NCBI GenBank assembly: GCA_013397075.1 | Contig: VWZS01002843.1 | Location: forward strand, 637,501 to 701,500 | Direction: 5' to 3' | DNA from: Rhabdornis inornatus | Taxonomy: Eukaryota > Chordata > Aves > Passeriformes > Rhabdornithidae | DNA: 64,000 bases | Shown here: positions 25,301 to 37,300 of the stretch, piece by piece | Layout of the letters: each line of letters begins with the position of its first letter | Numbering within the stretch: the stretch's first letter is position 1 | Made by a program: the position numbers and the translations under genes | Notes under the pieces: generated by a model | The model's database searches: none | Seen by the model: the letters and a program-made list of their open reading frames with translations, nothing else | Told to the model about the DNA's origin: nothing

Positions 25301-28300
25301 GAAAGCACTTTTCCTTATGAAAACACTGAGCACACTTACATGAACAAAACAAATTGAAGTAAATGAAGAAAAATTAATTGTATTCAACTGTGTATGTACA
25401 TGTGTAATATATTTAATTATTTATATTGCATAGTTAAATATTTCTATATTTGACATTTTAATATGTAATTTTCATAATATAGTACATATACCATACATAT
25501 AATATAGTACATATAATTTTCATAATACATACATATAAAAAATACGTAATTTTTCATAATATAACTTTCATTATAAAGTCACAGCATAGTGAAGCTTGGA
25601 TCATGACCTTCTCTGATTTTGGAACTGGAACAAAACTACAGTAAATATTCATTTATGTTTTCCGCTTCCCTTGGGAAGAAAAAAAAAGTCCAAGCCAAAT
25701 GAGAAAGAAGAAACTTCCTATGAGAAAATAGCAACATACAGGAGTAGTCCAGACTGGATTTGTGGTCAAGAGGGAAGGTGTCTCTTCCAGCCCACCTGCT
25801 TTCAGAGTCCCCCACCAGTTCTGAGTGCTTTGTCCCAGCCCCCCATGGATGTCACCACTTATCCCCAAGGGGTGTGGCTGTGGTGTTGCTGAGTCAGTCA
25901 GCTGTGTGGCTGCACCACTGTCCTGGTTATTCCTCCCAATGCCTTTGGTAAATACAGTGCAGTTCAACAGCCCCAGTTTAAGCATAGGGAATATGCTTCT
26001 CCTTAATCAAGTCTGGATTTCTGGCCATAATACTGTTATGTCTGAGGGACCACCTTACACAATGCTACCTCTCCATCAGATGGGCATCACTGTACAATGG
26101 GGTCATCAAACTGTGATGGTTTGAGAAATCAAAATTGAAAATTGTGGGTTTTCTTTTCCATTATCTTTGCTTCCCAGCTGACTTGTTGCTCTCCCAACAG
26201 CATCTGTGTCTTGTGGTTTCACAATGCCATGACATGGAGTATCCACTGTGTAGAACAATAGTGATTTTTGGCAAATGTCTCTGCCAAGGGGATTTAGGAC
26301 TGGGTTATTCTTGCAGCAAAGCAGCAGCGCTACTGGGGAAATGGCAACAATGCAGTCTCAGTGGAAACCACTGCCTATGCCCTGCTTCAAACCTTGCTCC
26401 TGGAAGACATGGAATATGCAAGGCCTATTGCCACGTGGCTGACAGAAAGAAGGAACTACGGCGGAGGGTACTGCTCTACACAGGTGCCTGACCACCAGTT
26501 CAGTGGGAGTCTCAAGGGGAGGGAAGGAAATAAAAGCCCCCTAAAGACCTTTTCATTTAGATTTGAAAGCATTATAACAGTTAAATTTCAACTTCTTTGC
26601 TTTATGAAGGAGTAAAGATTTTGGATCGTTAATTAACAGTGGGTCAAAATAAAATAGTTAAAAGCCGGCAAAGAAAATTCTTTGTCCTCATGAAGAAGTA
26701 GGATAATCTAAGGTCAGGAATCCAATGTGTTCACAATTTCAGTGCTATAAGAAGAAGCTGGGAAATTAAATGAATAGTCTGTGCAAGTAGGAACAGATAA
26801 ATGCAAGAGAATTTCAAAGCAGCAAAAAGCATAAAATTGAATTCAAGGTGACTGATAATGTCATCTCATATTGCTGTTGTTGAGATAACCTGGCATTTTT
26901 TTTTTTTGCTTTTCTTCTTACCTAGGACACAGTGGTGGCCTTAGAAGCTCTATCAGCATACAGCATACAGACACTGAACACTGCTCCCACCGACCTGACT
27001 GTCAGACTGGGAACACCTGGAAGGCAAAATTACTACAGCATTGTTCTGACTGATGCCCATGAAGAATTTCAGAAGCAGCTAGAGGTATAAAACCATTGGT
27101 TGTTTTGAAGGGTTTTTTCTGTCAGAAAGGAGAAATCAAATCCCCTGGCCCATGTTTTGTCATGAGCAAGCAACCATGACGTAGGTGATTTATTATGCCT
27201 TGAAATAATTTGATCTCTAAAACAACAGAATTTTTTAAAGTTAAAAAAAAAACAAACAACCCAAACCAGCATGTGCTTAGCAATCCGCTTTAGAGGTGCT
27301 TTCCTGCCTCTTTGAGGACTTTAGTGGGATGAATCTCTCCCAAAACTGAAGAGCAGCCAGGAACCCAAGTCCTTCTAGGTAATGAGGAAGAAGGGGAATA
27401 TTCCGATCTTCATTGTGCCTGGAACTTGAAAATTTGAAATCCAGGATACAAAGGAGGGACTGAAGCTGGTAAAATGCATCTACTGGGCCCTAAAACAGCA
27501 GAGTAAAATACATTAGCTCAGTACATTTAAAATCTTGAGACATGAGGGCTCATAATTCCTTCCATAGCTGAAGGTTTTCCCTACCGAGGTTTGGGGGAGT
27601 AAGGGCATAGAAGACTGTCAAGATGTCAGGGAAATGATAGATCAGATGCTGAGCACAGACTAAATATCTTTTTTTCTCCTTGGTTTGCAGTTTGAACTTG
27701 GGAGAAAACTTGAAGTATCTGTACGTGGCAAAGGAAATGGAACAATGAGTGTAAGCTGCAAATTCAAAATCCAAAGCTGGACTTCTTTTAATCCCTTTTT
27801 GAAACTGAAGTGAAAAGTTACTTGCCATGGCCTCAACCTTTGTGTTCCTACCTCCAAAATTCTAAAATTTGGGGCCTAAAGCCTGACCTGACAGTAATTT
27901 TTCCTGTCTTTAACTTTATTAAATCCATAAAATGTCAAAGGTCATAGAGATGGCAGGAGTTTGAAAGACCTCTTTGTGTTTGGGAATGGAGAGTTATCTC
28001 AAAGGAGTCCCACACCATTTGTGAGTTGCACACGGGACCTGCTTATATCTGTGACAGTCCTCTGTGACCAGTCTGTGCAGCTGGGAGACTGGTCTTTCTC
28101 TCCACACTCCCATGTATCATCACCATGTGTTGGAGTCCTGAATGGGTAAATTCCTTGTCATTTAAATGATATTTTTAGTGCCTTGCTGTTTGTGTGTTCA
28201 TCTTAGATATTAAAAATATACTGGTCACCTGAGCTGAAGAACAACACCTGCAGTGATTTGATTTTGACAGTGGAAGTGGAAGGGAGCTTAAAGTACTCTG

Positions 28301-31300
28301 GTGAGTGAAAAGAGCAGGGGCTGGGTCTTAAAGGTGACGTGTTTGGCCAGCTGCTAATGATACTTCATAGCTTCCCAGCCTTGGAAAGTGGGAACAAATG
28401 AATGAAACAAGGAAAAAGAGAAGTTCCTGAACTCTACCCAGTCATTGTTTCATTTAGCTTGTTATTCTTAAATAGTGTAATAACTATCTGAGTGATTGTA
28501 GGTGCAGCAGGTACTTAACAGTTACACAGATACCATTAGAAACTCTTCTTGAGAAAGGGGAGGTGAGCTCACAGAGGGGAAAGCCCTGCTCAGTTCCCTG
28601 GCTAATAAGGGACCTACCATGTGGGCTTAAAATTCTTTGAGGCAGATCTGTCATAGGTTTTCATATGAGCAAGGATGTGTTTTCCATCCCCTGAAGTGTG
28701 CAGTCATCATCATCTCTCCTATGTCTGCATTGGTTTTTTCTGTTTGAGTTGTTCACTTTTGGAGGGAGGGATTTTCCTTTAAGTATTTATGCATAGCCTA
28801 AACCCCCTTCTTAGCTAGGTTTATTAGTTATTCTTACTATAGTTATCCCTAAAATTCTAACTCTGAATGAATTGGAAACACTGGGACAGTGTACAGTGAA
28901 CTGTTATAAAACTCACAGTGGTGGCATGACTGCCTGCTGGTATTTATCATTATACCAAAAGGAACCAAACTCAGGCAAATTTGTGCATGGCTGACCATGT
29001 CTCTCACCTCCAGAAGCTGAATACTCTGATGAAGATGATGATTATGAGGACTTGGCTAATGCAGGAAACAGCACGTTTGAGGCACTGACTAAAATGGATT
29101 GGTTTGATATCCGCAGCAGAAGAAAAAGGGATTTGACCGCTCACAGCAAAACAGAATCCTTGCAATACAAGGTCTGTGTCAGGTAGGTCTGCAAGATCAG
29201 CTCTTCATTTGTTTGTAATTCTCCTTTGTCACCCTCTTCATATCCACAAACTCAGCATCCAACTTCGTGATCTTCTGTGAGTCTGCGTATACTGTGTGTG
29301 TCCTCTCTCGCTGGCAGGAGAAAAGGTTTCCTAACAATTAACGAGATTTATTTACTTGGCTTACATAGACTTCAAATGTCCACTGCAGATTCTTCCCCAT
29401 CAAGCTCTGGGGAGACTCTGAAGCACTTGGCAGGCTAATAATTTGAAAGAAATATCTTATTTAAAAAGGTAAATACAGCTGGAATGCACTAGTAGCACAT
29501 ATACAGAATTTCATTGCTTTCTGGAGAGATGCTGTTACTTTCTTTGTCGTCACACTCCGGCCTCATTAAAAAAAAAAAGGATGACTAATACTATCTAGGG
29601 GAGAAGAGGAGGCAGATGGGATATTCTGTGGTGACAAGAAGTTGGCAAGGGCAGAGTAGGAAAAAATAAACCTTCCTCTGCAGCATAACACTGAAATACC
29701 TGCCTTTGCTCCCATTTACAGTTTGGCATTGGTCTCAGAAGCACAAATTTGTTGCCATCCTGGGTTCCTCTGCTAGAGAGGTGCAGGGTGGAAAAAGCAG
29801 GTTTTGCTCCCCAGCAGAATCTTGGTTTTCCACTGACTTTTGTCAAAACCTTGTAGACAGTGGTTTTATCACCTCTTCTAAACAGTGGCATGAACAGTGG
29901 CAGGGGAGGACTGAGGTTACCCTAATTCCCAATTTTCACTCTCCCTCATTAAACACATATTCAGTGAATTATGTACTGGCCAAAGCACTATCTTCCCCAT
30001 CAATTGCTATGCAATATTTATCAGCTACCAGATCCACTATTCTGAATCCCTGTTCTGCTGAATGTTAGGCTGAGGCTTAGACAATAATGTGGAATTCCTT
30101 GTGGTTAAGGCATGGGAGAAAAACTGAAGGCATGAATTACATCACCATTCTTCTTCCCTACACTGTGGTGCATCCTTTATGGGCAAGGAAGAGTGCCAAA
30201 ATAAAAATTTCTGAAATACCACTAAGAACATGTAAAATATCTCATGTCAAGACATCCTGTTTGAGTTCAGAACAACTTCATTTTCCAGCAATGACACAAC
30301 TACTTGATTTTTGAGATGGTGAAAGCTGAAAGATTGGAAATCCAATACATATATTTAGTGGATAATTACAGCAATGAGGATTTTTGCTTCCAACAGCAAA
30401 GGTGATGTAAATTTGACTTAGTCCGTGAAAAATTTGGATAAATTCATTTCCTATCTCCACTTTGCAAGTAATAGAGAACAGATAATTTGTCAGTGCTGTT
30501 TACCTCCCTGGCTTCAACAATGCTTTTAAGGTGGGATGAACTGTCATTTACAGGTGATTATTTTCTGCCTATCAGCTCCAAGGAAAGTCTATATGAAAAG
30601 CTCAGGCAAGGCACCTGGATTTTGGATGACCATTTGACTAGCTTAGATGACTCATTTTACCTTGTGACTCTTAATGGATTAGGCAGTTAATTTTCAAATT
30701 AAAATCCACTTAGGAAAGTTAAATGGAGCAGAATGTTTTGCTTCAGCTTTAGCAAACCTGGAAAGCCAGACTCTTCAAAGCAACCTGCCTGTTCAGTTCA
30801 GGTATTCACTGCTGACCATCTTCCTTATAAAGGTCCACAGGTCCCAAAGTACCAAAGATGTCCCTGGTTGATCTAACTCTGCTGAGTGGGTTGGAGCCTG
30901 ACACGAAGGAACTTGAACAGGTTAGAAATACAGTTTTCTATGCAGCCTTTTAGAGAGCCTTTAGAAAATTTTTCTTTCAAAATCTTTCCAAAAATCTATA
31001 GAAGGGACATGGGAAACCAGATTTTGGATAGCTAGATGGATAGCTAGCTAGCTAGCTATATTGATAGATAGATAGATTTTCACTATTCTCATTCTAATAA
31101 AAATATTTTCTGAATATATACAAGAAATGTGAAGCTTGTGGTGAACAGAGTTCAGATTTCTTAGTCCCTTGTAAAAGAAATTAGGGTGAGGCTCAGCAGG
31201 GCAGTAATGTGCCTCTCCTGACCAGATACTGCTGTCCTGTGACACGCCAGGGCAGTGCATCCTGTGCTTGCAGAGCAGAAGGCAAGTAGTCTTTCAGTGG

Positions 31301-34300
31301 TGGTTGGTGGCAGGGCACAGTGAGAAGGAGATGGGGCAAAGTGGTCTAAAAATGTGGCTACAGAGTTTGGGGTTCTGGAGCCTGCTTGGTTGAGGGAGGT
31401 TTGCTCAGTTTCATGCTCTCAGGGACTGTCTCCTTTAGGGAGGAAGGGCTGAACAAAGCAAATTAGAATATGGAAGGTGGCAGCAAAGGTATTCTTTCCT
31501 CTGTCAGGGGTTTGTTCTGATTTGTTTGTTTCTTTGTTTTCCTGCAGCTGGTGACAGCTTCAGACAGGTACATTCAGCACTTTGAGTACAAGGAAGGAAA
31601 GGTTTTGCTCTACTTTGGTGAGGTAAGCAGACCCAATGATTTTGTAATCCCTGCCATTTCAGATAGCACATAGACTTTTTAAAAATCTAATCACTGTATT
31701 TTTCACTCTCCATTACCTTTCTGTAATTTTTGTCATTTATTATTATTGAACAGCTCAGTGGAAAGAACAGAGGAAGGGAAGAGGAGAAACACACACCTTC
31801 ATCTTCCACCTTTCTATGTCCAAGGAGATGTAGTTCATATTCAAGATTTGGCCTTTGGCCCAAGAAAAAAGAGAAATTCTCTCCCTCTCTAGCCGGAAGG
31901 GACACTTTTCATACATGATAACAAAAGTGTTAACTGGTGGTCCTGTAAATTCCACATAGACATCTTGCATGTCAAGACCAAGATCCATATAGTGACAAAC
32001 AAATGTAAACTTCAGGACCCCTAGTCTCTATGTATATTTCCCAATATGTAGGATAATGACTCCACCCCACGCCCACTTGAATTGCTTCATCTCTACAGAC
32101 AAAGCAGGTATCAGTATTAACTCAGCTATGCCATCAGAAAAAGTGTTCAGCAACTAGTACAGGCACAAACACTGAGGACTAACTGAGGAGAGAGAGTTAG
32201 TTTTCTCATCAAAACCGTTCTTCCTTTTTCCTCCAGCTCCCAAGTGGACCGGACCCAGATTGTATATCATTTGGGGCAAAGCAAATCAATCCCATGGGCT
32301 TGGTTCAGCCAGCAAATGCCATCCTTTATGATTTTTACAACCCTGGTAAGGGCGCAGAAAATTGATACATAACTGCTTGAAAGAGAGACTCTCAAAAAAC
32401 TCCTTCAGTCTACATAAAGTTGATTTGGATGTAGTGTGTGAAACCACATAATTTTGTTGAGTGATAAAATAACCAGCTTTGCATAACTGTCTTCCAGTTA
32501 CTTCAGATCATCTAAACAGAGGTCTTCTCAGGAATGGTTCAGTATTGCAAACAGACTGAAAAGATGAACTTTTACACTCATGGATTTTAAAATCAGATTT
32601 CCTGAGTTCCTGTTTCTCACGTTGCTTTTAAGCATATTTCACTCACATTTTGTTTTGTCAGGCTGTATCTTTATGCATCTAAAATAGGCAATCTTAGAGG
32701 TTTGACTTCTGTAATGTCCTTACCAGGGAAAGCAGTCTTGTTCTTCATTCAAAGAAAGGTTAAATGCAAATCATCCCCATTTGCCAAAGTTATGCAAACA
32801 ATATTTGAAAATTAGGTCAAAACTCTGCTTTGCCTTAACAGAGGGATCCAAGACAGTTTACACTGTGTTTAAACCACTAACTATTGGTTGATCCTATCTT
32901 CTTCTTCTGAAACAGTGCAGTGTTCACTGTTGTTCTATGGTCGAAAGGGGCTTTTAAGACGCATGGTTTCCAGGGGGAACAAAATTTAAAAAAAAAAAAA
33001 AAAAGAGGGATGCAGGGAGGGAAGAGTACAACTTAAAAAACCACATAAAACCAAATTAAAAGCCCCAACAACAACAAAATACCCAAACAAAAATTATCCA
33101 ATGGAACAAAAACAACCTCAAACTGTTGCCCAGCTGAAAGGCAACGCTGTGCTCTAGGTGCCTAAGCTGTAGGTTTTTGGGAACTGCTGATGTGCACCTG
33201 ATCCCTCAGTGCTCTGCTTTCTCTGCACCAGGGAAAAGCTGGGCTGCAAACGTAGTTTGTACTGTGCTGTACAGGCTTTTCCACCTGAGCTCTCCCACAC
33301 GAGCTGTGTTGTTCCTTGTCCACAGACAGGAGGTGCAGCGTGTTCTACAGTGCTCCCAAGCACAGTGCCATGCTTTCAAAGCTGTGCCACGCCGACGTCT
33401 GCCAGTGTGCAGAAGGTAAGGAATGACCACATAAACCAGTCTAAAAGAAGGTAGTTACTTCTAGGAGCAATTTACATGGGAATTGTTAAGCCCAGAAAAG
33501 ACCATTATAATTATCCTAATGTGCAATACAGGACACATCCTCTAGGATGTTCAGTATCAAATAGTTTTTTTTCTAAGATATCCAGGATCTTTTGATGGCT
33601 AAATACAATATATATACACATGTGCATGTGTATGTAAAAACCCACTATCACACCACTAAGAAAATTGTTCTGCCATTTTATTCTCTGTTATATTGTTGTG
33701 TGAATGTGTAAAATACAGTTGTCTTCATATCCACGCCTATAGGGGTGTGACACTTATTTTCTTCCCTCCAGGTCCCTGCCCAAAACAAAAATCAACTTTC
33801 AGTAAAGAGTTAACACAAACCACCCGTGCTAATTTTGCCTGCTACCAACCTACTGCAGATTATGGTAAGGCATAAAAGACAACTGTTGATTTCAGCATCA
33901 TTCCTTTTAATAAGTATAAACTTGTCGTTTTATGTGCCCAGACCTCTCCTGAATTAAGTAGGGTTTCTGTATGTGGCTGAGAGGCTGAGGAGAAATAAAT
34001 GAAGGCATGTGCAGTTGTAGTCATCAGGGCAGTGAAGTGGGAAGTAAAGGCCTTGGAAAGATGCAGCAGGATGCTGGGAGAAGGAGGAACGGACATTATG
34101 TTACAGGGTTGAGAAAAAACCCATGGTGCAGTACCACAGTCCTTCATGTTACAGGATGTAAACAAAGAATAGGGTTTCCATGGCATGCCATAGCTCAGTA
34201 TCTCCTTCTGCAGAGCTAGATTAATATTTTCGCCTTTGTTAATTTGCCTTTCTGGCCTCTTCTTTGGATATAAAGTTGGATAAACTACTGAAGGAAAACT

Positions 34301-37300
34301 GGTTGGGCACCATTGGTAAGTTAGATGCTAACAGGACAGGAAAAAGTGAAAACCTAACCACAGAGGAGCTTCCTTGAAAAACTACAAAGAAAGGAATACA
34401 AATCTAGAGTCTCTTGATTAATAATTCCATGGTTTGTGAGTAGATGGTACAATGGCCTCTGTTCAGACACTTGGTAAAAGCACACCTATTATTCAGTCTT
34501 CGGATGCAATTTCAAGTTGCCATCTGACATCACAGAGTTGTTGTCTGTTGCAGCATACGAGGTGGAGATCCTCAACAGTACAAAGAAGAATGTTTTTGAC
34601 TACTATGAGGCCAAAATCCACAAAATCCTTAAAGCATGTAAGTATCAAAATGTTTGACTCCTTTCATTCACCTGTAGGAAAACTAGGTTGACTAAACATT
34701 AGCCAGCATGAGCCATGCAGACTCCTTCTTCCGCCATGGAAAAGTAGGGTCAGATATGTTACTACAGTAGGCTTTCAAGAAGGCTTATTTATGGCAAGGC
34801 TTGTTTGGTGCAGCTCCCTCACGGTTCAGTTCAGCCCTGGGGTAGTTTTTTTGGTTCAATTGTGCAATCCCAGAGCACACAAGCTTCAATCATTTTAGCT
34901 AGTCTAAGATAAACCCCTCAAAAAACATACATAGTGTGGATATTTTGTCTTCTGCATCAACTGTTTCATTTTTTAGACTGTTGATAGATTCTTATTTTTT
35001 CTCATGTGGACATATCCACTGACCTCTGTTCTGGTACTAAATGAAGATTTGATGTGCTTATTACTCAACTAATTATTAAGCAATTGCAACCCTTGTGGAA
35101 CAGGCTAAGAGTTGCCCACAGTGACTTGCCTGAGGTCAATGAAGACAGGAAAAGTTCTGAAATTTCAATTTAACAACTGTGCTAAAGAAATAGAAAGGCT
35201 TCTTTGTTGTTAGGTGCAGTGTAAAGGTTTGCACAGTTCTTAGACAATGTCCTTTTGCAGGCCTGCCATCCTAGCTGCCCCCATGTGAACTCAACCAGCA
35301 GTATCAGAGAGCACTGATACTCTTCAGACTAATTTCTGGGGAAGCTGTCAGATGACATGTCAGACTTCAGCTGCCGTGGTATCATGTGGTCACCAGTTAT
35401 GAGTTTGGAAGCCAGAGATTGCCTTTAAAAAGAAACTTCAAAGGTTTTGAAATCTCCCCTCTCTGGAATGGAGTAATTAACTCACTCCAACAATCTTTGC
35501 CTGGCAATGTCACACAGCACTTTATGGCACACAACTCGTGATCTGTGCCCAATGTTCAGTTCCTGTAGGAAAATAAGCTCCATGCTTCCTGAGCCCAGAG
35601 AGAGCATCTGACACACCCAGGGCTTTCCATATGGAGAGAAATGATAATGTACCTAGTGGTCAAAATACTGACTATAGAAGATTATGGTATCCTGATGGAA
35701 AGTTTTATTAATCTCTTGAGAATACCTACAGGATTTAAAAACTTTAGGGCTCTGGGTACCAAATGCATTTGTACTCACAATTTGCAGGAAAGCACTGGAA
35801 ATATTTTGGGTTTTGGTAGCTGAGAGAAACATCCTTTGAATGTGAAGCTGAAGGGAAAAGATATCTTCTATTCCCACATACTTGATAATTTTTTTTGTTT
35901 GTGCTGTCAGATGAAAGCATCAGGAAGCTTTCAATAGGCTTGGGAAAGGCTGGCAGGAGGCATGAAGCCATATGAGGATGAAGAAAAAGCTAGATGTTGC
36001 ACCCAAATCTGTGACTGAACTAGTGTTTTTACCTCTTGTATTCTCTGTGGCTCTTTTGAGTGAGGTTGGCCACTGTTGCCATCACCAAATTTAGATGAGA
36101 ATTAGTAGGGTAAAAATCGCATTCTCTGGACCCTGTCATTATTTCCTTAACAATCTTTGAAGTAAAGGGTTGGTTCAGAAGACAGATGGAAACACTTATT
36201 TGTGTTTGGGAGTCAGCAAAAGAGAATTTTGCACGTGTGTGCTTCTCAGATTAATTTGGTTATTGATAGAATTAGTGCATATATTCTGGATGGCTAAATA
36301 ATATTTATGCTGTCCTATGAGTCCTCCAGGAGTCCTTTAGGGGAACAGTATAGCCCATACAAAGTAACACAGAATCTTTTTTTTTTCCTCTTGTTCCCTC
36401 TCCCCACTTTTTAAAATATTATTTCCCATTACAGATTCTAAAACTTGAAGTAACTTGTTTTCCTTAAATTCTGCTTAGATGCTTTGAAATATTAAATTTC
36501 AATTTTTCAATTTTAAATCTCCAATTTTAAAAAAAATTACATAATAACCACTTAAGGTAATGACTCAAATGTTTATGATCCCACTGTCTGAATTATATTG
36601 GGCCATTTGTGAAGCATATGAACCAAGAAACACCTTGGTAATTTAAGCCAAATGAGGCATAACATCATCATTTTCTCAAGTAGTTCTGATGCATCTCTGC
36701 ATTCCATGAACAAAATGAAAATTCAAGATACCATGTAGCATAGGAACAGGAAAAAGGTTTTGGGTTGTATGAGAAAACCTACAGGACTTATATTCTCTCT
36801 AAAAATGCAGATGTAAAAGTAACATATTTAATTGATGCAAGTTTTAACTAGGTGGTAGATAAGGTTCTTAAAGCTAGGTTTCACATATTAGCAGTCTATG
36901 TCAATTTCTCTGAAATCTAATTAAATGTTAGAATATTCTACCTCAGTTTTTTATTCTATTTTTAAGATTTTGATTACTAGTCTTTCCATACTTGTAATAT
37001 AATATTCTATATTAGAGCAGATGATGCACAAGATTTTGCTAACTGATAAAAAGACTGTGGTGTAATTTACCTGTAATTTAAACTGGTTTAATATTGAATT
37101 TGTACAGGAAATCTCAAATTATAGTGAGAAAGAGAGTAAGAAATCAATAGATTACTGTTATTTGCTTTTTTTTTTTCAAGTGGACTTTGAAAGCTGTTGC
37201 TCTAGTTAAACAACATGGTGTTCTCATGACCTGAGGTTGGTTTGATGAATAAGCATCTTTTCAGCTCTCATGTCATTGCAGTATCTGAGCAGCCCCCTCA

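Larger units (their letters stand above)
21095..26483 (+). other. C4: C4 exons 24-29: thioester domain (C4d), motif GCAEQ, isotype residue Asp
   Basis: Exon 24 is 21095-21298, exon 25 is 22655-22730, exon 26 is 23146-23302, exon 27 is 24667-24762, exon 28 is 25101-25269 and exon 29 is 26317-26483. The thioester reads PKGCAEQTM: Cys codon 21172-21174, Ala 21175-21177, Gln 21181-21183. The Cys and Gln that form the bond are kept, but the middle Gly of GCGEQ is Ala. Exon 26 has HHPVMDRSMQ; Asp (23288-23290) lies 115 residues after the thioester Cys, exactly the spacing of the human C4A/C4B isotype residue. Exons 28-29 lack the Pro-rich insertion seen in human C4, explaining part of the length difference. 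Exon 29 ends GGGYCSTQ. Confidence 0.95.

Noticed and set aside
21095..29182. Assignment as C3 or C5
   Set aside because: C3 has two chains and no second multibasic site. C5 has no thioester. The exon 33 RRKR site, the sulfation stretch and the DRSMQGG segment are C4-specific.
30841..30920. Alternative start of C4 exon 34 after CCACAG
   Set aside because: It would leave two extra bases where the preceding exon needs one, breaking the frame; the acceptor at 30831-30832 fits.
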